A DNA stretch of 64,000 nucleotides from Amphiplicatus metriothermophilus (GTDB lineage Bacteria; Pseudomonadota; Alphaproteobacteria; Caulobacterales; Parvularculaceae), in contig NZ_FZQA01000001.1 of the NCBI RefSeq assembly GCF_900199215.1, positions 744,001 through 808,000 on the forward strand. The letters are read 5' to 3'. The position numbers and the translations under genes were made by a program. This document shows positions 17,821 to 26,909 of the stretch, piece after piece (positions within the stretch are counted from its first letter, which is position 1; each line of letters begins with the position of its first letter). The notes below the pieces were generated by a model. That model was not told the DNA's origin, searched no databases, and worked only from the letters and a program-made list of their open reading frames with translations.

Positions 17821-18837
17821 ATGACTGGCTATAAGGGACCGGAGCGCGTCCTGTCCGGAATCCAGACTTCCGGCAACATGCATCTCGGCAATTATCTCGG
17901 CGCGATCCGCAAATTCGTCGCGCTTCAGCGCGAGCACGACTGCTTTTTCTTCCTCGCCGACATGCACGCCATCACGGTCTGGCAGGAACCCGAGAAGCTG
18001 CGCGCCCAGACCTGGCACATCGCCGCGACCTATCTGGCCGCCGGCATAGACCCCGAGATTGCGACGATCTTTCCGCAATCGGCGGTGCCCGCCCATGCCG
18101 AGCTCGCCTGGATCTTCAACTGCGTGGCGCGCCTGGGCTGGCTCGACCGCATGACCCAGTTCAAGGACAAGGCCGGCAAGGACAAGGAGCGCGCCTCGGT
18201 CGGGCTCTACACTTATCCGGTTCTTCAGGCTGCGGACATTCTCGTCTACAAGGCGACGCGCGTGCCCGTCGGCGAGGACCAGAAGCAGCATCTGGAGCTT
18301 TCGCGCGACATCGCCGCGAAGTTCAATCACGACTATGGGGTTCCGGATTTCTTCCCCCTGCCCGAGCCGCTCATCAAGGGGCCGGGCGCGCGGGTGATGA
18401 GCCTGCGCGACGGAACGAAGAAGATGTCGAAATCCGACCCGTCGGAGAACGCCTGCATCTTCCTCAAGGACGACGCCGACGCGATCGCGCGCAAGATCAG
18501 GAAGGCCGTGACCGATCCCGAGCCGCTGCCGTCCGAGGTCAAGGGCCTCGAAGGCCGGCCCGAAGCGGCCAATCTCGTCGGCATCTACGCCGCGCTCGCG
18601 GGTACGGACGATCAGGCGGTGCTCGACGAATTCGGCGGCAAGGGCTTTTCCGTCTTCAAGCCGGCGCTCGCCGAGCTGGCGACGGAGAAGATCGCGCCCA
18701 TCGGGGCCGAGATCCGCCGGCTCGAAGCCGATCCGGCCCATCTGGAGGCGGTGCTCGCGCGGGGGGCCGAGCGCGCCGCGGCGATCGCCGATCCCGTCGT
18801 GCGCGAGGTCAAGAAGATCGTCGGCTTCGCGGGCTGA
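17821..18837 (+). CDS. trpS: Tryptophanyl-tRNA synthetase
   Basis: A 338-residue class I aminoacyl-tRNA synthetase of standard length. The HIGH-equivalent is [13 protein letters not shown] (about 17-29) and the KMSKS loop is [11 protein letters not shown] (about 200-210). [11 protein letters not shown] and [18 protein letters not shown] are further TrpS signatures. It charges tRNA-Trp in the cytoplasm. The ATG is preceded by AAGGGAATCAA at a plausible ribosome-site distance, and the gene starts 33 bases after murJ, consistent with read-through. Confidence 0.97.
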   Translation: MTGYKGPERVLSGIQTSGNMHLGNYLGAIRKFVALQREHDCFFFLADMHAITVWQEPEKLRAQTWHIAATYLAAGIDPEIATIFPQSAVPAHAELAWIFNCVARLGWLDRMTQFKDKAGKDKERASVGLYTYPVLQAADILVYKATRVPVGEDQKQHLELSRDIAAKFNHDYGVPDFFPLPEPLIKGPGARVMSLRDGTKKMSKSDPSENACIFLKDDADAIARKIRKAVTDPEPLPSEVKGLEGRPEAANLVGIYAALAGTDDQAVLDEFGGKGFSVFKPALAELATEKIAPIGAEIRRLEADPAHLEAVLARGAERAAAIADPVVREVKKIVGFAG

Positions 18838-18911
18838 CCGCGCCGCGCGGGGCCGTTTGGAAAATTCCGCGAACATGCTCATAACCTTCCCGAGCAGAAG
18901 GGGAGGCCGGC

Positions 18912-19478
18912 ATGGCTCAGGACCTCATCGGGCGCGTTCAGCGCCTCATTGTTTCGCCCAAGGCCGAGTGGGACGCGATCGACGCGGAAAGCGTCGAGCC
19001 GCAAAGCGTGCTCATCGGCTATGTCGCGCCGCTCGCCGCGATTCCGGCGATCGCCACCGTCGTCGGGCTCGGCTTTCTGGGGCCGTTCGCGGCGGGGGCG
19101 GCGTTTCAGAGCGCGCTCGTCAGCTACGTCTTCGCCCTCGTCTGGGTGTTCGTCTTCGCCTTCATCATCAACGCGCTGGCGCCGACCTTCGGGGCGGAGA
19201 AGAATTACCGCCAAGCCTTCAAGGTCGCGGCCTATTCCCCTACCGCCGGCTGGGTCGCGGGCGTGTTCATGTTGATTCCCGTCTTGAGCTTCCTGGCGCT
19301 GATCGGCGCGCTCTACAGCCTGTATCTGCTGTTCGTCGGCCTGCCGAAGATGATGAAGCCGCCGGCGGACAAGGCGCTCGTCTATACGCTCGCGGCGATC
19401 GTCGTCGCCATTCTGGCCAGCGTGCTGATCGGCGCGCTGGTCGGCCTCGGCCCGCGGGCGATGTCGCCGACGCTCTGA
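18912..19478 (+). CDS. Yip1-domain integral membrane protein
   Basis: A 188-residue inner-membrane protein with about five hydrophobic segments. It starts with the Yip1-type opening LIGRVQRLIVSPKAEWDAI, followed by membrane helices around SVLIGYVAPLAAIPAIATVV, VFVFAFIINALAPTFGA, KVAAYSPTAGWVAGVF (the conserved Y-S-x-T-P/A-x-W feature) and LYSLYLLFVGLPKMMKPP. Bacterial members of this family have no settled role. The AGAAGGGGAGG stretch (18896-18906) is a good ribosome site and fixes the ATG. The gap from trpS is 74 bases. The end is convergent with flgI, with 260 bases of spacer in which I recognise no gene. Confidence 0.87.
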   Translation: MAQDLIGRVQRLIVSPKAEWDAIDAESVEPQSVLIGYVAPLAAIPAIATVVGLGFLGPFAAGAAFQSALVSYVFALVWVFVFAFIINALAPTFGAEKNYRQAFKVAAYSPTAGWVAGVFMLIPVLSFLALIGALYSLYLLFVGLPKMMKPPADKALVYTLAAIVVAILASVLIGALVGLGPRAMSPTL

Positions 19479-19738
19479 CGCGCCCGGCGCGGCGGGTTCG
19501 GTTCGTACGCGGTCTATCGCCGTCATAGTCGCCTCGTCCATGTCTTCTGCGGGCGAGGATAAGGCCGCGGCGAAGGGCGGGGATAAGTCTCCACGAAAAG
19601 GCGGACAAGTCGGATCGGCGGGAAAAACCCTTGTCAGGCAATGGGTTGCCCGCCGCCTGCACGACGTCCGCGGCCGCCTGACGGGGCTGTCACAAAAAAT
19701 TCACGAAAATTTTTCGCCCATCTCCGGGGGCGCGCCGC

Positions 19739-20842
19739 CTACTGAATGACCAGTTCGGCGTGCAGCGCGCCGGCGGCCTTGATCGATTTGAGGATGTCGA
19801 TCATCTCGCGGGGGCTGACGCCGAGCGAGTTGAGGCCGGCGACGAGGTCGGACAGCGTGACGTTCTCCTCGATCAGCGCGACCTTGCGGTCGGCCGGCTC
19901 CGAGACGGAAATGTCCGTACGCGGCACGACCACGGTGTCGCCGTTCTGCGAGAAGGGATTGGGCTGGGAGACCTGCGGCGTCTCGCTGATGCGGATCGAG
20001 AGATTGCCCTGCGCGACCGCCACGCGCGAGATGCGCACGTCCGCGCCGAGCACGATGGTGCCCGAGCGCTGGTCGACGACGACGCGCGCCTTCTGGGCCG
20101 GGGCGACCTCGATGTTCTCGATGGCGCTCAGCATGTGGGCGGGCGAGGGAAACTGCTCGGCGACGGCGAGCTCGACGGCGGTCGAATCGAGCATTCTGGC
20201 GACCGGCCCGCCGAGGGCGGCGTTGATCGCCGTCTCGATCCGCGCGGCCGTGGTGAAGTCCGGCGCGCGCAGGGAAAGCTTCAGGCTCTTCATGTCCGCG
20301 AGATCGAAAGGCAGCGCCTGCTCGACGCGCGCTCCGTTCGGGATGACGCCGGCGGTCGGCACGCCTTCGGTGACGGAGGCCGCCTCGCCGGCCGCGGCGA
20401 AGCCGCTGACGATGACGGGGCCCTGCGCGACCGCGTAGATCTTCCCGTCGGCCGCGTTGAGCGGCGTCATGATGAGCGTGCCGCCGCGCAGATCCGTCGC
20501 GTCGCCGATCGCCGAGACGTTGACGTCGATGGTCATGCCGGCGCGCGCGAAGGCGGGCAGGGTCGCGGTCACCAGCACCGCCGCGACGTTCTTTGGACGG
20601 AAGTTCTCGCCCTGCACGTTGACGCCGAGCCGTTCGAGCAGGCTCGACAAGGCTTCCTCCGTATAGGGCGAGTTTCTGAGCCCGTCGCCCGTGCCGTTGA
20701 GGCCGACGACGAGGCCGTAGCCGACGAGATCGTTGCCGCGCACGCCTTCGATCTCTACGAGATCTTTCAGGCGCACCTCCGCGCGCGCGGGCGCGGCGAA
20801 GGCGGCGGCGACGAGAGCGAGAAGGAGAAGAAGGCGCTTCAT
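19739..20842 (-). CDS. flgI: Flagellar P-ring protein FlgI
   Basis: A 367-residue periplasmic P-ring subunit, with signal peptide (1-21) and the conserved opening VRLKDLVEIEGVRGNDLVGYGLVVGLNGTGD-type region (about 22-52). The internal VNVSAIGDATDLRGGTLIMTPL and the C-terminal LVAGLNSLGVSPREMIDILKSIKAAGALHAELVIQ-type end are also diagnostic. It forms the ring around the flagellar rod in the peptidoglycan layer. It is the last gene of the leftward cluster flgE-flgK-flgL-flgI, 5 bases after flgL. The presence of a P ring is consistent with a Gram-negative basal body; flgH (L ring) and flgA are not in this window. Confidence 0.97.
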   Translation of the reverse strand: MKRLLLLLALVAAAFAAPARAEVRLKDLVEIEGVRGNDLVGYGLVVGLNGTGDGLRNSPYTEEALSSLLERLGVNVQGENFRPKNVAAVLVTATLPAFARAGMTIDVNVSAIGDATDLRGGTLIMTPLNAADGKIYAVAQGPVIVSGFAAAGEAASVTEGVPTAGVIPNGARVEQALPFDLADMKSLKLSLRAPDFTTAARIETAINAALGGPVARMLDSTAVELAVAEQFPSPAHMLSAIENIEVAPAQKARVVVDQRSGTIVLGADVRISRVAVAQGNLSIRISETPQVSQPNPFSQNGDTVVVPRTDISVSEPADRKVALIEENVTLSDLVAGLNSLGVSPREMIDILKSIKAAGALHAELVIQ

Positions 20843-20847
20843 GGGGG

Positions 20848-21861
20848 CTACCGCAGGAAATCGGCGAGGCTGAGGCGCGAGATGCGCGAGGCGACGAGAA
20901 ACGACGCTTCGAGCTGGCTTTCATACTGCTGAAGCTGCGAGGCCGCTTCGAACGGGTCGCGCGCGACCTTGGAATTGACGAGATTGGTCAGCACGCGCTC
21001 TTCTTCTTCATAGCGGGCGATGGAGCCGGCGATGCGCGCCTCGGCGACGCCGATCACGGCGCGCAGCTGCACGAGCGCTTCCTCAGCGCCGAGCGCGCGC
21101 TCGGCCGCGGCCGTCGCCAGCGCGTCGCGCTCGCCCGCGGACCCGCCCGGCGCGGCCGGATATTGCGCGAGCGTCGCTAGGCTGCGGATGAGATCCTTGA
21201 TGGGCTGGGCGTCGGCCTTCACCGAGGCGTTGACGCGCACGCCCGGCGCGATCTCCACCGACGGGGCCTGGCCCGCCCCGCCCTGATAGATCGTGGTCTG
21301 AAAGCCGCCGGCCGGATCGTTGAAATATGTATCGAGCGCGGCCTCGGCGCTCGCCGCGTCCGGCGCGCCGGCGACGATCGCGGCCACGTCCGCAAGCAGG
21401 GTTTCGACCGCCGCGAGGGGCGTGCGGTCGACCGCGTCGCCGCTGAACAGCGCGCGGTCCCCGCCCGTGGTGTTGAGCGCGGCGAAGACATCGTAAAGGG
21501 CGCCTTTGGCGCTTTCGGCGGCGGAGATGAGCGCGTCGTGATCGCCGCGGCCGAGAAAGGAGAGCGCGTCGGTGGCGAGGACGCCGCTTTCGGTCGTGAG
21601 CTTTTCGAGCACGGTCTGGGTGCGCGCCGCGCGGTTCGCCGCGAGCGCCAGCGTCGTCTGATAGGCTTTCGCGTCGTCGGCCGCCTTCTGGATAAGCTGG
21701 ATCGAGCCGATGTCGCCGCCGACGGCGCGGGTCTGGTCTTCGTAGCGGCCGGTCACGGCCTCGGTGCGCGCGGTCTCGGCGCGCTGCTTGAGCTCGGCGA
21801 CGACGCGCGCGATCCGGCCGTGGGCGAGCAGATCGGGAAGGCCGCTCGGAATCGCCATCAC
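20848..21861 (-). CDS. flgL: Flagellar hook-filament junction protein FlgL
   Basis: A 337-residue flagellin-superfamily protein. The N-terminal coiled-coil domain (about 10-130) and the C-terminal one (about 260-337, with VARDPFEAASQLQQYESQLEASF then RISRLSLADFLR) are the D0/D1-type helices of hook-associated protein 3, ending in the 'L-x-D-F-L' motif typical of FlgL. It connects HAP1 (FlgK) with the filament. The start ATG overlaps the flgK stop by 4 bases. The N-terminus begins MMAIPSG; either Met could be used. Confidence 0.9.
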   Translation of the reverse strand: MMAIPSGLPDLLAHGRIARVVAELKQRAETARTEAVTGRYEDQTRAVGGDIGSIQLIQKAADDAKAYQTTLALAANRAARTQTVLEKLTTESGVLATDALSFLGRGDHDALISAAESAKGALYDVFAALNTTGGDRALFSGDAVDRTPLAAVETLLADVAAIVAGAPDAASAEAALDTYFNDPAGGFQTTIYQGGAGQAPSVEIAPGVRVNASVKADAQPIKDLIRSLATLAQYPAAPGGSAGERDALATAAAERALGAEEALVQLRAVIGVAEARIAGSIARYEEEERVLTNLVNSKVARDPFEAASQLQQYESQLEASFLVASRISRLSLADFLR

Positions 21862-23324
21862 AGAATCTCCGTCAACGTATCGAACAGGCGCTGTATAGTC
21901 TGAATGACCCGCGCGTTGGCCGCATAGGCCTGCTCGATAACCAGAAGATTCTGCAGCTCGGCGTCGGTGTCGACGCCGATCGCGGCGGTCTCGGCGTCGA
22001 TGATGGCGTCGGCGCGCGCCTGCGCGCCGGCGAGGCCCGTCTCGGCCACGATGCGGGCGCTGCCGACGATCGTCGCGACGCCGGCCGCGGCTTCGGCCGC
22101 CGATTGCGTTCCGGTAAGCCCCACGCCGGGGGGCAGGGCGCGCTTGGCGACCAGCGCGTCGAGCTGGGCGCGCGCATAGGTCGAATCGGCGGCCGGCCCC
22201 GGCGCGGCCGCGCCGAGTCCGTCGCGCAGGCGAAAGAGCGCGCCGCCCTGATCGGGATCGGCCGCCGCGTTGACGGCGATGCGTCCGGCGAGACCTTTCT
22301 CCGCAAGCGGATCGATCGGGCCGCCTGCGTCGGTGAACAGGCCGGGCGCGCCCGCCGGCAATGTGGCGTCGATGTCGGTGAAGCGCTCGATGAGATCGCG
22401 GGCGAGCCCGTCTATCTGCGCCTGGAAAGCCGGGACGATCTCGTCGCGCACGGCGAAATGGCCGGCGAGCGAGCCCTGGGCGAGGGCGAGCCCGCCGGGC
22501 CCGCCGGGCGTGATGTCGATTCCGTCCACGGACAGGCCGGAAAGCGCGCCCGCCCCGCCGGCGTAATCGAGGTCGGCGGTGATGGTGTGGGTCTGGGCGA
22601 ACTGGATCTCGCGCGCGGTTCCGGCGATGAGGAAAGCGCCTTCCTGGGTGATGAGATCGACCTTGCCCTGATCGCGCGGCAGCTCGCGCACGGGAATGAT
22701 CGCGGAAATCTCGTCGATCAGCTTCTTGCGCTGGTCGAGCAGCGCCGAGACGTCGCGGCCCGAGCCGGCGGCCTTGGAGATGTCGTCGTTGAGCTGCTCG
22801 ACCTGCTTGAGCGCGGCGTTGACGAAGCCGACCTCGCGCGCGATCTGCGCGTCGGCGTCCTCGCGCAGCGCTTGGGCCTTGCCCGAGAGCTGATTGAGCG
22901 TCGTCGCCAGCGATTTGGCCGCGTCGAGAGTCTGGGCCTGATGAGCGACGGACTCCGGGGTCTCGGAAAAGGCGCGCAGCGCCGTCTCCAGCGCCTGATA
23001 GCGGCTGAACAGGTTGAACGGATCATCGAGCTCGCCCAGCGCCCCGTTGAGCTCGGCGCGCGCCGATGCGATCGCCCGGTCGCGGCCGAGCGCGCCCTCG
23101 GCCGCCCGCCGGTCGCGCGAGAGCACCGGGTCGGACGCGCGCGTCTCGCCGTCCACGGCGACGCCCGCCCCGCGCCCGGCGACCGTCCGCTCACTGACTG
23201 AAATGTCGCGGCGGGCGTAGCCGGGCGTGAGCGCGTTCGCGATATTGTTCGAGACGACGTCGGCGCGCCGCTGGGCGGCGGCCAGTCCCGAGGTCGCGTT
23301 CGTCAGGGCGCTCGACAGCGTCAT
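21858..23324 (-). CDS. flgK: Flagellar hook-associated protein FlgK (HAP1)
   Basis: A 488-residue hook-associated protein. The N-terminus SALTNATSGLAAAQRRADVVSNNIANALTPGYARRD has the flagellar rod/hook motif with 'SNNIAN...GY-x-R'. The long helical region with EVGFVNAALKQVEQLND and the SGRDVSALLDQRKKLIDEIS helix is FlgK-specific, and the C-terminal LQNLLVIEQAYAANARVIQTIQRLFDTL helix matches the family end. It caps the hook and seeds the junction. It lies between flgE (27 bases upstream) and flgL (4-base overlap). Length is somewhat shorter than the enterobacterial protein (about 550), normal for alphaproteobacteria. Confidence 0.95.
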   Translation of the reverse strand: MTLSSALTNATSGLAAAQRRADVVSNNIANALTPGYARRDISVSERTVAGRGAGVAVDGETRASDPVLSRDRRAAEGALGRDRAIASARAELNGALGELDDPFNLFSRYQALETALRAFSETPESVAHQAQTLDAAKSLATTLNQLSGKAQALREDADAQIAREVGFVNAALKQVEQLNDDISKAAGSGRDVSALLDQRKKLIDEISAIIPVRELPRDQGKVDLITQEGAFLIAGTAREIQFAQTHTITADLDYAGGAGALSGLSVDGIDITPGGPGGLALAQGSLAGHFAVRDEIVPAFQAQIDGLARDLIERFTDIDATLPAGAPGLFTDAGGPIDPLAEKGLAGRIAVNAAADPDQGGALFRLRDGLGAAAPGPAADSTYARAQLDALVAKRALPPGVGLTGTQSAAEAAAGVATIVGSARIVAETGLAGAQARADAIIDAETAAIGVDTDAELQNLLVIEQAYAANARVIQTIQRLFDTLTEIL

Positions 23325-23351
23325 CGCTCAGCCTTCAGCCTCGGCGGCGCC

Positions 23352-24656
23352 TTACCGCTTCAGGTTGGTGGTTTCCTGCAGCATCTCGTCGACCGTGCGG
23401 ATGATGGTCGCGTTCGACGAATAGGCCCGCTGGGTTTCGATGAGGTCGGTCAGCTCCTCGGCGATGTCGGTGGTCGACTCCATGAGCGCGAAGCCGATGG
23501 TCTCGCCCACGGGGCCCGTGCCGGCGTCCCACAGGAAGAAGCTGCCGCTTTGCTGCGACACGCCGTAGGTCTGGTTGTCGAGCGCCGTCAGGCCGTTCGG
23601 GTTCGGAACGTCGGCGACGGGAATCTGATAGATGGGCCGGCGGAAACCGTTGTCGTAAATGGCTTCGAGAATGCCGCGCTCGTTGATCTCGACGGTGCGC
23701 AGGCTGCCGATCGGCGCGCCGTTGCGGGCGACGTTGACGGGCGAGAAGCTCGCGGCGAGCTGGGTCAGCGGCCCGCCGGCTCCCGGTTGGCCGATGTCGA
23801 GATCGATCGGACCGGAGGCGACGTTTATCGACACGAGGCCCGTGGCCGCGTCCCAGGCCGCGCCGGCGCCGGGCGTAACGGTCAGGACCGATCCGCCCGT
23901 GGCGGCGGTGTCGTCGAACTCCACGTCGAAGGTCGCGACCGGCGTCAGCGGATCGCCCGCCCCGTCGAAGACCTCCACCGTCCAGGTGTTGCTCGCGCCC
24001 GTCGCCGGCACCTGCGGCGTGAAGACCATGCGCAGGGTCTGGGTGCGGCCGAGATTGTCGAAATACTCAGTGGGCGCCTCGAACGGCGTTCCGGCCGCGC
24101 CGGCCTGCGTTTCCGAGGCCGGCAGGTTGACGCCGAGGGTGATCTTCGTGGTGGGGGCCGAGGCGAACTGGTTGCGGGTGACGTTGACCGGCTCGAGCCC
24201 CGCCGCGCTGTCGCGGCCCGGAATGGCGATCGTGCCGTCGGGCGCGGCCGGCCAGCCGAGCAGGTAAAGTCCGCTCAGAGTGCGGAGGAATCCGTTTTCG
24301 TCCGGGCTGAACGAGCCGGTGGCGGTCAGCAGAAACGGCCGGTCGCCGGCCAGGGCGGTCAGCCCTGCGCCGTTGGTCACGGGCAGAAGGCCGCGCCCGG
24401 CGACGGCGATGTCGGTCGGGTTCGTGGTGGGCAGCAGCGCGCCCTGGGCGGCGACGTCCTTGAAGGTCGCCGCGCGCACCCCGCCGGCTGTGTAGGTTCC
24501 GGCGTTCTCGCCGATGACGAGGCTCGTGAACTCCGACTTCGCGCGCTTGTAGCCGAACGTCTCGGAGTTCGCGATGTTGTCCGAAATCGTGGCGAGGCGC
24601 GTCGCGTTGACGGCGAGGCCGGCCACGCCGGCGTTGAGAGAGGAGGACAGGCCCAT
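23352..24656 (-). CDS. flgE: Flagellar hook protein FlgE
   Basis: A 434-residue hook subunit. The N-terminal rod/hook motif is SSSLNAGVAGLAVNATRLATISDNIANSETFGYKR. A variable D1/D2 region follows, including the FlgE_D2-like stretch TEYFDNLGRTQTLRMVF, and the C-terminal domain carries SATTDIAEELTDLIETQRAYSSNATIIRT-type helix ending LQETTNLKR. It polymerises into the universal joint. It is the first gene of the leftward hook operon. A repeat-bearing spacer of 293 bases separates it from motB on the same strand, so flgE likely has its own promoter in that spacer. Confidence 0.95.
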   Translation of the reverse strand: MGLSSSLNAGVAGLAVNATRLATISDNIANSETFGYKRAKSEFTSLVIGENAGTYTAGGVRAATFKDVAAQGALLPTTNPTDIAVAGRGLLPVTNGAGLTALAGDRPFLLTATGSFSPDENGFLRTLSGLYLLGWPAAPDGTIAIPGRDSAAGLEPVNVTRNQFASAPTTKITLGVNLPASETQAGAAGTPFEAPTEYFDNLGRTQTLRMVFTPQVPATGASNTWTVEVFDGAGDPLTPVATFDVEFDDTAATGGSVLTVTPGAGAAWDAATGLVSINVASGPIDLDIGQPGAGGPLTQLAASFSPVNVARNGAPIGSLRTVEINERGILEAIYDNGFRRPIYQIPVADVPNPNGLTALDNQTYGVSQQSGSFFLWDAGTGPVGETIGFALMESTTDIAEELTDLIETQRAYSSNATIIRTVDEMLQETTNLKR

Positions 24657-24792
24657 GATGCTTACCCGCGGTTAACGTTTCCAAAACCTTTACTGGCTCG
24701 CCGATTATTCAGCGGAGTGATTAAAATTGTCATAAGCATGAGCCGGGAGAGGGAGGATGAAGCGGCGATGGGAATGAAATACATGCGCCGTC

Positions 24793-24903
24793 CCGGATGC
24801 TGCGCTGCTGATCCGGGATCGCTCTTGGCGGGGCTGCGCGTCTGCTGCGCGCGATCCCGGGTCTGCGCTGCATCGCTCCGTCCTGCATCGCGCCCGGGAT
24901 GAA
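24793..24903. repeat. Intergenic inverted-repeat element between motB and flgE
   Basis: GATCCGGGATCGC (24810-24822) pairs with GCGATCCCGGGTC (24851-24863, one mismatch). Related CCGGGAT/CCCGGAT and CTGCGCTGC motifs recur three times (24793-24808, 24862-24872, 24893-24901). It resembles the 'CCCGGGAT' family of intergenic palindromic elements widespread in alphaproteobacteria. No gene is recognisable in this 293-base spacer. Confidence 0.6.
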
Positions 24904-24949
24904 AGTCTGTCCGCCGCTCCTCACTCGCTATTCCCTATTCCCTGCCCCC

Positions 24950-25780
24950 TCACTCGCGCAGCAGGGTGATCGAGATGCGCCGGTTCTGCGGCGCAAGCGG
25001 ATCGGGGGTGAGCGGCTCGGTGTCGGCCTTGCCGGCGACCTCGGCGATCTGCGCAAGGGGAAGCCCAGCGCGGATCATGATGCGCCGCGCGGTGTTGGCG
25101 CGGTCGGTCGAAAGCTCCCAGTTCGAATAATCGCGCGTGTTGGAATAAGGCCGGCTGTCGGTGTGGCCGACGATGGCGACGTCGTTCTTCACCTGGCGCA
25201 CCGCGTCGGCGACCACTTCGAGCAGCGTCACCATGGTCGGCGAGGGGCGCGCCGAGCCGAGCTCGAACAGCGGGCTGCCGTCGACGTCGACGAGCTCGAT
25301 GACGAGTCCGTCGGGCGTCATGCGCGTCTGGATGTGGCGGGCGATGACGTCGCCTTCCTCTTCGAGCGCGCGTTTGAGCAGATCCTCCTCGACGGCGGCG
25401 AGGGCCTGTTCCTCCTGCGCGCCGGCGCCTTTTTCTTCGTCGCTGATTTCGGTCAGACTGTCGGCGTTCTTCTCCGGCTGGGTGCGGGTGCCGCCGTGCC
25501 CTTTTCTGGCGAGGACTTCCTCGTTGAAGACGGTCTCGCCGTTGAGCACGTCGGCGCCGCCGCCCGAAACCTGGCTAACCGGAATCGACGGGTTGAAATA
25601 GTCGGCGATGCCCTTGCGCTGGTCTTCCGTGGTGGCGTTCAGCAGCCACATCAGCAGGAAGAACGCCATCATCGCTGTGACGAAGTCGGCGTAGGCGACC
25701 TTCCACGCGCCGCCGTGATGGCCTCCGCCCGAGACCTTCTTCACGCGCTTGATGACGACATTATGCTGCGTGCTGCTCAA
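24950..25780 (-). CDS. motB: Flagellar motor stator protein MotB
   Basis: A 276-residue stator subunit. The N-terminal basic segment (VVIKRVKKVSGGGHHGGAWKVAY) leads to one membrane helix beginning YADFVTAMMAFFLLMWLL, which contains the proton-accepting Asp. A plug/linker rich in Glu follows, then the OmpA-like peptidoglycan-binding domain (about 150-276) with VGHTDSRPYS, YSNWELSTDRANTARRIM and NRRISITLL. It anchors the ion-driven stator to the cell wall. motA is not adjacent, which is unusual relative to enterobacteria but common in alphaproteobacteria. It is divergent from the fliM-like gene across a 169-base spacer that probably holds both promoters. Confidence 0.94.
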   Translation of the reverse strand: MSSTQHNVVIKRVKKVSGGGHHGGAWKVAYADFVTAMMAFFLLMWLLNATTEDQRKGIADYFNPSIPVSQVSGGGADVLNGETVFNEEVLARKGHGGTRTQPEKNADSLTEISDEEKGAGAQEEQALAAVEEDLLKRALEEEGDVIARHIQTRMTPDGLVIELVDVDGSPLFELGSARPSPTMVTLLEVVADAVRQVKNDVAIVGHTDSRPYSNTRDYSNWELSTDRANTARRIMIRAGLPLAQIAEVAGKADTEPLTPDPLAPQNRRISITLLRE

Positions 25781-25949
25781 TTGCGCGCCCGGTCGGAGAC
25801 GGAGAAACCCATGCGTGAATAAGCGCCCGCTCGTAAATTTGCGCTTAAGGGACGGGCGCGGACGGTCGGCGCCGCGACGATGGTTAGCGAAGTCTCAACG
25901 AATTCGCTTCATCTTTGCTGATCGGTCAACGGCGGGGAGCTGACGACGC

Positions 25950-26909
25950 ATGGCGGAGGAATCCGTCTCACTGCTGGCGCGCAAGATCGGCGCGGGCAAG
26001 GCGGGCGCGGCGGCGCCGGGCGGGCCTGCGTCCGCCGGCGCGCCCGACGCGCTCGACGCGCGCTTTCCCGCCGCCGTCGCCAAGACCGCGCAGATCACGC
26101 TGTCGGCGCTGCTGCAGGCCGATGTCGAAGCCGCGCCCGCCGCGACGGGTCAGGGGTTGCTCGCCGAATTTCTCGAAGACCTTCCCGATCCCGGCGTGTA
26201 CTACTGGCTCACCGACGCACGAGGCGCGCCGGCGGCGCTGATGGCGGTCGCGCCCGCTTTCGCGGCGGCGCTGACGGTCCGGCTTCTCGGCGGCGAGCTC
26301 GCCGCGCCGGAGGACGGCGCGCGCGCCGAGGCGCTCGATTTCGACATGGCCGGCGCGCTCGCCGACCTGCTCGCGCCGGCGTTGAGCGAGACCTTCGCGA
26401 AGAAGCTCGCCGCCGCGCCGGGGCTGCTGCGCGGCCGGCGCGGGGCGCGCGCCCGCCGCGAGGCGATGGGCGATCACGAGGAATCCGCGGCCATTCATCT
26501 CACGCTCGACCTCGCCTATGAAGGCGCGGCGGCGCCGGGCGCGATCCGGCTCGCCTTTCTGCGCGGGTTTCTGGAAGAGGCCGGGCTGGCGCGCGGCGGC
26601 GCAGAGAATGCGCCCCTCTGCGCGCGCGACGAGTCCTGGTCGCAGGCGCTTCGCCGGAACATTCTCGCCTCGGAATTTCCGCTTACGGTCGTGCTCGACC
26701 GGATCGAGACGAATGTCGGAGACCTCTCGCGCCTCCAGGTCGGTCAGGTGATCGAGCTTTCTCCCGGCGCGATGCAGGCGCTCGACATCTGCGTCGACAC
26801 GGCGGCCGGACCCGCCGTCATCGCCAAAGGCCGCCTCGGCGCCGTTCAGTCGCGCAAGGCGGTCAAGCTCGCCAGCGATATCGACCCGGATTTTCTCAGC
26901 GGACTTTAG
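25950..26909 (+). CDS. fliM: FliM-like flagellar motor switch protein
   Basis: A 319-residue protein with a FliM middle-domain pattern (AKTAQITLSALLQADVEA, EFLEDLPDPGVYYWL, APAFAAALTVRLLGGEL) and a C-terminal SpoA/FliMN domain (about 235-319, VVLDRIETNVGDLSRLQVGQVIEL and AKGRLGAVQSRKAVKL). It would form the C ring and set rotation direction. The N-terminus (AEESVSLLARKIG) lacks the EIDALL CheY-P-binding motif of canonical FliM. The C-terminal domain also resembles FliN/FliY, so FliN-like naming is possible, but length and middle domain favour FliM. It is divergent from motB and its stop overlaps the convergent phosphotransferase gene by 4 bases. Confidence 0.82.
   Translation: MAEESVSLLARKIGAGKAGAAAPGGPASAGAPDALDARFPAAVAKTAQITLSALLQADVEAAPAATGQGLLAEFLEDLPDPGVYYWLTDARGAPAALMAVAPAFAAALTVRLLGGELAAPEDGARAEALDFDMAGALADLLAPALSETFAKKLAAAPGLLRGRRGARARREAMGDHEESAAIHLTLDLAYEGAAAPGAIRLAFLRGFLEEAGLARGGAENAPLCARDESWSQALRRNILASEFPLTVVLDRIETNVGDLSRLQVGQVIELSPGAMQALDICVDTAAGPAVIAKGRLGAVQSRKAVKLASDIDPDFLSGL

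Noticed and set aside
8899-18882. A nearly 10-kb stop-free frame on the minus strand across mutS, glnD, murJ and trpS
   Set aside because: It is antisense to well-supported genes with strong motif matches, its product is low-complexity Arg/Ala/Gly-rich text, and such frames arise naturally from about 70% GC and codon third-position bias. It is not a giant gene.
19540-19749. A 69-codon plus-strand frame between the Yip1 gene and flgI
   Set aside because: Composition is Lys/Gly-biased without a domain, no good ribosome site, and it runs into the end of flgI; evidence is too weak to list as a gene.
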